DNA of 64,000 nucleotides from Mesorhizobium onobrychidis (GTDB lineage: Bacteria; Pseudomonadota; Alphaproteobacteria; Rhizobiales; Rhizobiaceae), in NCBI RefSeq assembly GCF_024707545.1, contig NZ_CP062229.1, forward strand, positions 2,895,501-2,959,500, given 5' to 3'. This document shows positions 60,477 through 64,000 of the stretch, piece by piece. Position numbers and translations under genes: made by a program. Position 1 is the stretch's first letter. Every line of letters begins with the position of its first letter. Below the pieces are notes generated by a model. It searched no databases. It saw nothing but the letters and a program-made list of their open reading frames with translations, and was not told where the DNA came from.

Positions 60477-62351
60477 TTACGCTGCTTTCAAGAGATGGAT
60501 GGTGAAGCGGGTGCCGCTGTCGTTGCTCGAAACCTCGATGCGTCCGCCATAATCGGCGACGATATCTTTCGAGATGACGAGGCCAAGACCGAGGCCTTTT
60601 TCCTTAGAGGTGTTGAACGGCGTGAACAGCGATCTGAGAATCCCTGGCGGAATGCCCGAGCCGTTGTCGGACACGCCGACCGTCACGCTGTCCGCCGTGT
60701 CCTCGACCGAAACCCGCACATGAGCGTCGTCGCGGCCTTCCAGCGCTTCAAGCGCGTTCTGGAAGAGGTTGATCAGCACCTGTTCGAGCCGGACCCGGTT
60801 GCCCATGACCTTGAGGCTCGGTGGCGGCAGGTCGATGGCCAGGGCGTCGAGCCGGCCGGCGAAGCGGCTTCTCAAGAGCACCACGGCGCCCTCGATGACA
60901 CCGCGCAACTCGACAGGCTCGGCAGCGGTGCGGCCCTTGCGGGCAAAGGCCTTCAACTCCTCGGTGATGGTGCCGATGCGTTCGGTAAGTGCTGCGATGG
61001 CGCCGAGGTTTTCCTCGGCAGGCGCAGTCTGCTTGCGGTCGAGGAAGACGCGGGCGTTGTCGGCATAGGCGCGGATGGTGGCGACCGGCTGGTTGATCTC
61101 ATGGGCGACGCCGGCGGCAACCTGGCCGAGGATGGCGAGGCGGTTGGCCTGGACAAGGTCCTGCTGCACCACCTGCAGCTTGGCCTCGGTGCTGCGGTGG
61201 CCTGATATCTCGGCCTGCAGCCGGTCGCGGGCGCGGCTCAGATCCTCGGTCCGTTCGACGACGCGGCGTTCAAGCTCGGTGCGCGCCGCCTGTTCGGCTG
61301 CGATCCGCATCTGCGCCGACTGCCGACGCCACAACAGATACGCAGCAAGGCCGAGCAACGGAACGATGACGCCGAGCGCAAGGAGCCGCATTTCACGGAC
61401 CGCGGCGGCGATCGGCGCCTCGGCCGGGACGAGATAGTCGAGCCGCCAGGGGGTCGAAGGAACCGGCGTGGAAAGCCTGAGATATTCCGCATCGCTGCCG
61501 CCGGGCGTCACGGCATGGACGATCGACATGTCCGGGCTAAGCGCCTGCGGGCGCGTGATCGGCAATGGCATCAGCAGTGCATCGCCGAACTGCTGGCTGT
61601 CCTGGATGGCGGCAAGATCAGGCCCGGCAAGCCGTGTCGTCGTCATGAAGCGCCAGGACGGCACGCTGGTGATCAGGACGACGCCATGCTCGTCGCTGAC
61701 ATAGGCCGGGCGGTTCGCCTCGTGCCAGTCGGCTTCGAGCTGGTCGAACTCCGCCTTGACGACGACGACGCCGAGCGGTGCGGCAGCATCGCCGACGCGT
61801 CGCGAGATGTAGAGGCCGGGGCGTTTGCTGACATTGCCGAGCGCAAAATATTCGGCGGTTCCGGATTGCATCGCCCCGGAGAAATAATCGCGGAAGCGGT
61901 AGTCGTTGCCGACGAAGCTGATCGGCTCGCGCCAGTTGCTGGAGGCGATCGCCAGCCCGTCGGTGCCGATGACATAGAGCACCGAAGCCTTGGTGCCGGA
62001 GACCAGCCCTTCGAGCTTGCGGTTCAGCACATCGATTGCAGCGGCGTGTTTCTGCGCCAGCGCGTCTCGGACCTGCTGGTCTTCCGACAGCAGCAGGGGC
62101 AGGGCGCGTGGGCTTTCCAGCACGGCGCGCAGCAGCGCGACCTTCAGATTGGCATCGGTGCGGCCTTGCGCCGCCAGCGCCCCGACCTCCGTGGTGCGGC
62201 CATAGAGACCGGCGCCGTAAAGTGCGGCCGTGGCGATCGCAAGGGCGATGGCCGCAAACAGCAGCCAGGCATGGCGCGCTCGCCTGCCGAGTTGCTCGGG
62301 CGTCGACGGCAAGGCAGCGGCGGGGCGTTGCAGCATCACCCATTTGTGCAT
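60477..62351 (-). CDS. dctB: C4-dicarboxylate sensor kinase DctB
   Basis: The start chosen is ATG at 62351 ([20 protein letters not shown]); ATG at 62336 (MLQRP) is as good and would free the overlapping UAS. The 624-residue sensor has two membrane helices (about 28-50 and about 325-345) bounding a periplasmic double-PAS domain ([17 protein letters not shown]), then a coiled linker, HisKA with [13 protein letters not shown] and HATPase_c with [10 protein letters not shown] and [13 protein letters not shown]. It senses C4-dicarboxylates such as succinate and phosphorylates DctD. Confidence 0.93.
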   Translation of the reverse strand: MHKWVMLQRPAAALPSTPEQLGRRARHAWLLFAAIALAIATAALYGAGLYGRTTEVGALAAQGRTDANLKVALLRAVLESPRALPLLLSEDQQVRDALAQKHAAAIDVLNRKLEGLVSGTKASVLYVIGTDGLAIASSNWREPISFVGNDYRFRDYFSGAMQSGTAEYFALGNVSKRPGLYISRRVGDAAAPLGVVVVKAEFDQLEADWHEANRPAYVSDEHGVVLITSVPSWRFMTTTRLAGPDLAAIQDSQQFGDALLMPLPITRPQALSPDMSIVHAVTPGGSDAEYLRLSTPVPSTPWRLDYLVPAEAPIAAAVREMRLLALGVIVPLLGLAAYLLWRRQSAQMRIAAEQAARTELERRVVERTEDLSRARDRLQAEISGHRSTEAKLQVVQQDLVQANRLAILGQVAAGVAHEINQPVATIRAYADNARVFLDRKQTAPAEENLGAIAALTERIGTITEELKAFARKGRTAAEPVELRGVIEGAVVLLRSRFAGRLDALAIDLPPPSLKVMGNRVRLEQVLINLFQNALEALEGRDDAHVRVSVEDTADSVTVGVSDNGSGIPPGILRSLFTPFNTSKEKGLGLGLVISKDIVADYGGRIEVSSNDSGTRFTIHLLKAA

Positions 62352-62363
62352 GATTTCGCACAA
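62344..62363. promoter_or_regulatory. DctD upstream activating sequence
   Basis: TTGTGC-N8-GCACAA is a perfect inverted repeat about 140 bases before the predicted dctA transcription start, matching the position of DctD sites in rhizobia. A related GCAC-containing region follows to about 62400. It overlaps the presumed dctB start codon. Confidence 0.75.
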
Positions 62364-62468
62364 AGCACAATTCGGCCACGCGAATATCCGCACTTTCTGG
62401 ATACGAGGCGAAGCCTTGCGTTCGAGAATAGTCAATAAAATCAGATTGATGGTCTCTTCCGCGCGGTC

Positions 62469-62484
62469 TGGCACGGCAGTTGCA
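62469..62484 (+). promoter_or_regulatory. Sigma-54 promoter of dctA
   Basis: TGGCACG-N4-TTGCA is a perfect -24/-12 element (GG at 62470-62471, GC at 62482-62483). Transcription should begin near 62495, 80 bases before the dctA start. Confidence 0.93.
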
Positions 62485-62574
62485 AACGCAAATTCAGCGG
62501 TCGCGAGGCTGCTGGGGGTCAATGCAATCGCTCCGGGAGGTCGAGCTTTCGATCGGAGCACAATGGAGGACGTC

Positions 62575-63906
62575 ATGCAGACAGCATTCGCTGCCGCCGA
62601 GCCGCGCGGCAAACTTCCCTTCTACCGGCATCTCTATGTGCAGGTGCTGGCGGCGATCGCCGCCGGCGTGCTTCTCGGCCATTTCTATCCCGAAACCGGT
62701 GAGGCGATGAAGCCGTTCGGCGACGCCTTCATCAAGCTGGTGAAGATGGTGATCGCGCCGGTGATCTTTTTGACGGTGGCGACCGGCATCGCCGGCGTTT
62801 CCGACCTGCAGAAGGTGGGCCGCGTCGCCGGCAAGGCGATGATCTACTTCCTGACATTCTCGACGCTGGCGCTCGTCGTCGGCCTCGTCGTGTCGAACGT
62901 CGTGCAGCCGGGCGCCGGCATGCATGTCGATCCGGCCACGCTCGACGCCACGCAGGTGGCGACCTACGCCGAAAAGGCGCACGACACCAGCATCGTCGGC
63001 TTCCTGCTGAACATCATCCCCGACACGATCACCGGCGCTTTCGCAAAGGGCGACATCCTGCAGGTGCTGTTTTTTTCGGTGCTGTTCGGGCTCGCCCTGG
63101 CACTGGTCGGCGATCGCGGCCGCCCGGTCGTCGATTTCCTGCAGGCACTGACCACGCCGATCTTCCGCCTCGTCGCCATCCTGATGAAGGCCGCACCCAT
63201 TGGCGCCTTCGGCGCCATGGCCTTCACCATCGGCAAATACGGCATCGGCTCGATCGCCAACCTCGCCATGCTGATCGGCACATTCTACCTGACGGCGCTG
63301 CTGTTCGTGCTGGTGGTGCTTGGCGCGGTTGCCCGCTACAACGGCTTCTCGATCCTGGCGTTGATCCGTTACATCAAGGAAGAGCTGCTGCTGGTGCTCG
63401 GCACCTCGTCCTCGGAAGCGGCACTGCCGGGCTTGATGGCCAAGATGGAGCGCGCCGGCTGCAACCGCTCGGTGGTCGGGCTGGTCATCCCGACCGGCTA
63501 TTCCTTCAACCTGGACGGCACCAACATCTATATGACGCTGGCCGCGCTGTTCATCGCGCAGGCGACAGACACGCCGCTCACCTTCGGTGACCAGATCCTG
63601 CTGCTCGCCGTCGCCATGCTGAGCTCCAAGGGTGCCGCCGGCATCACCGGTGCCGGCTTCATCACCCTCGCCGCGACGCTCTCGGTCGTACCCACGGTGC
63701 CGGTCGCCGGCATGGCGCTGATCCTCGGCGTCGACCGCTTCATGTCGGAATGCCGGGCGCTGACGAACTTCGTCGGCAATGCGGTGGCGACCGTGGTCGT
63801 GGCGCGCTGGGAAGGGGAACTCGACCAGACCAAGTTTGCCGCCGCGATGGCCGGCGACTTGCCGGAGGAAGCTGACCTGTCGCTGCCAGGGCTTCAGGCC
63901 GCCTGA
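62575..63906 (+). CDS. dctA: C4-dicarboxylate:cation symporter DctA
   Basis: GGAGG precedes ATG at 62575; ATG at 62563 (MEDVMQ) is an alternative with its own GGAG. The 443-residue DAACS transporter has [40 protein letters not shown], the Ser-rich hairpin [28 protein letters not shown] and the final [17 protein letters not shown]. It imports succinate, fumarate and malate, the carbon supply of nitrogen-fixing bacteroids in rhizobia. Expression depends on sigma-54 and DctBD. Confidence 0.95.
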   Translation: MQTAFAAAEPRGKLPFYRHLYVQVLAAIAAGVLLGHFYPETGEAMKPFGDAFIKLVKMVIAPVIFLTVATGIAGVSDLQKVGRVAGKAMIYFLTFSTLALVVGLVVSNVVQPGAGMHVDPATLDATQVATYAEKAHDTSIVGFLLNIIPDTITGAFAKGDILQVLFFSVLFGLALALVGDRGRPVVDFLQALTTPIFRLVAILMKAAPIGAFGAMAFTIGKYGIGSIANLAMLIGTFYLTALLFVLVVLGAVARYNGFSILALIRYIKEELLLVLGTSSSEAALPGLMAKMERAGCNRSVVGLVIPTGYSFNLDGTNIYMTLAALFIAQATDTPLTFGDQILLLAVAMLSSKGAAGITGAGFITLAATLSVVPTVPVAGMALILGVDRFMSECRALTNFVGNAVATVVVARWEGELDQTKFAAAMAGDLPEEADLSLPGLQAA

Positions 63907-63931
63907 CTGTTCAGGTCTGCGACCATACAGA

Positions 63932-63957
63932 CCCGGAGCCGGCTCGCCGGCTCCGGG
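63932..63957 (+). terminator. Strong hairpin after dctA
   Basis: CCCGGAGCCGG and CCGGCTCCGGG form a perfect 11-bp stem with a 4-base loop, 25 bases after the dctA stop. No T-run follows, so termination is probable but not typical. Confidence 0.6.
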
Positions 63958-64000
63958 AAGAGCGCCGGCCTTCGTCTGAAACGCAATGCCAACCCTGTTT

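Overview
The window looks like the chromosome of a Rhizobiales alphaproteobacterium, most likely Mesorhizobium or a close relative. The evidence is high GC, a dctA/dctBD locus with a textbook sigma-54 promoter, an Ehu/Eut ectoine locus in the Sinorhizobium-type order, several GGAAC-N16-CGTT promoters of the alphaproteobacterial general stress sigma factor (EcfG/RpoE2 type), and the palindromic intergenic repeats common in rhizobia. I saw no rRNA, tRNA, CRISPR array, transposase or phage gene.

Layout. 0-6 kb is accessory and eroded: a lipoprotein cut by the window edge, a truncated peptide-binding protein, a membrane-anchored coiled-coil protein with 49-residue repeats, and an acyltransferase gene broken by a join to an ABC-ATPase fragment, beside its GntR-type regulator. 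7-15 kb is a patch rich in stress promoters: small secreted or unknown proteins, a HAD phosphatase fused to a HerA-like ATPase, acylphosphatase, a nucleotidyltransferase/metallophosphoesterase pair, an orphan nuoD and a CBS-domain protein. 15.8-33.2 kb is dominated by a divergent ectoine/hydroxyectoine regulon. On the minus strand lie doeX (Lrp type), doeC, doeD and an MDR oxidoreductase of unknown role. On the plus strand lie enuR, ehuABCD, eutABC, doeA and doeB. Together these import (hydroxy)ectoine, convert hydroxyectoine to ectoine, open the ring, deacetylate to diaminobutyrate, transaminate to aspartate semialdehyde and oxidise to aspartate.

33-41 kb holds a phytochelatin-synthase-like protein, a cueR-cytochrome c' pair behind a near-perfect MerR-type copper promoter, a compact three-gene type III polyketide cluster, small stress-promoter genes and a berberine-bridge-like flavoprotein. 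41-48 kb has an L,D-transpeptidase-fold protein with repeats, a thuA/thuB-like sugar pair, a remnant of a BKACE gene, and a TetR-hydrolase operon divergent from a quinone-oxidoreductase-like gene, with a perfect 15-bp inverted repeat between them.

48.5-53.3 kb is a single minus-strand operon: an Lrp regulator, a lysine-dehydrogenase/saccharopine-dehydrogenase-like enzyme and a complete polar amino acid ABC importer. 53.5-56 kb has LysR, a quinone reductase and a BKACE enzyme. 56.3-58.9 kb is a roughly 20-repeat TPR lipoprotein gene broken by two frameshifts. 59-64 kb is the C4-dicarboxylate system dctD-dctB and divergent dctA.

The strongest leads for something undescribed are the HAD-ATPase fusion and the NTase/phosphoesterase pair under stress promoters, the type III PKS cluster, the copper-linked cytochrome c' operon, and the extra MDR enzyme in the ectoine operon.
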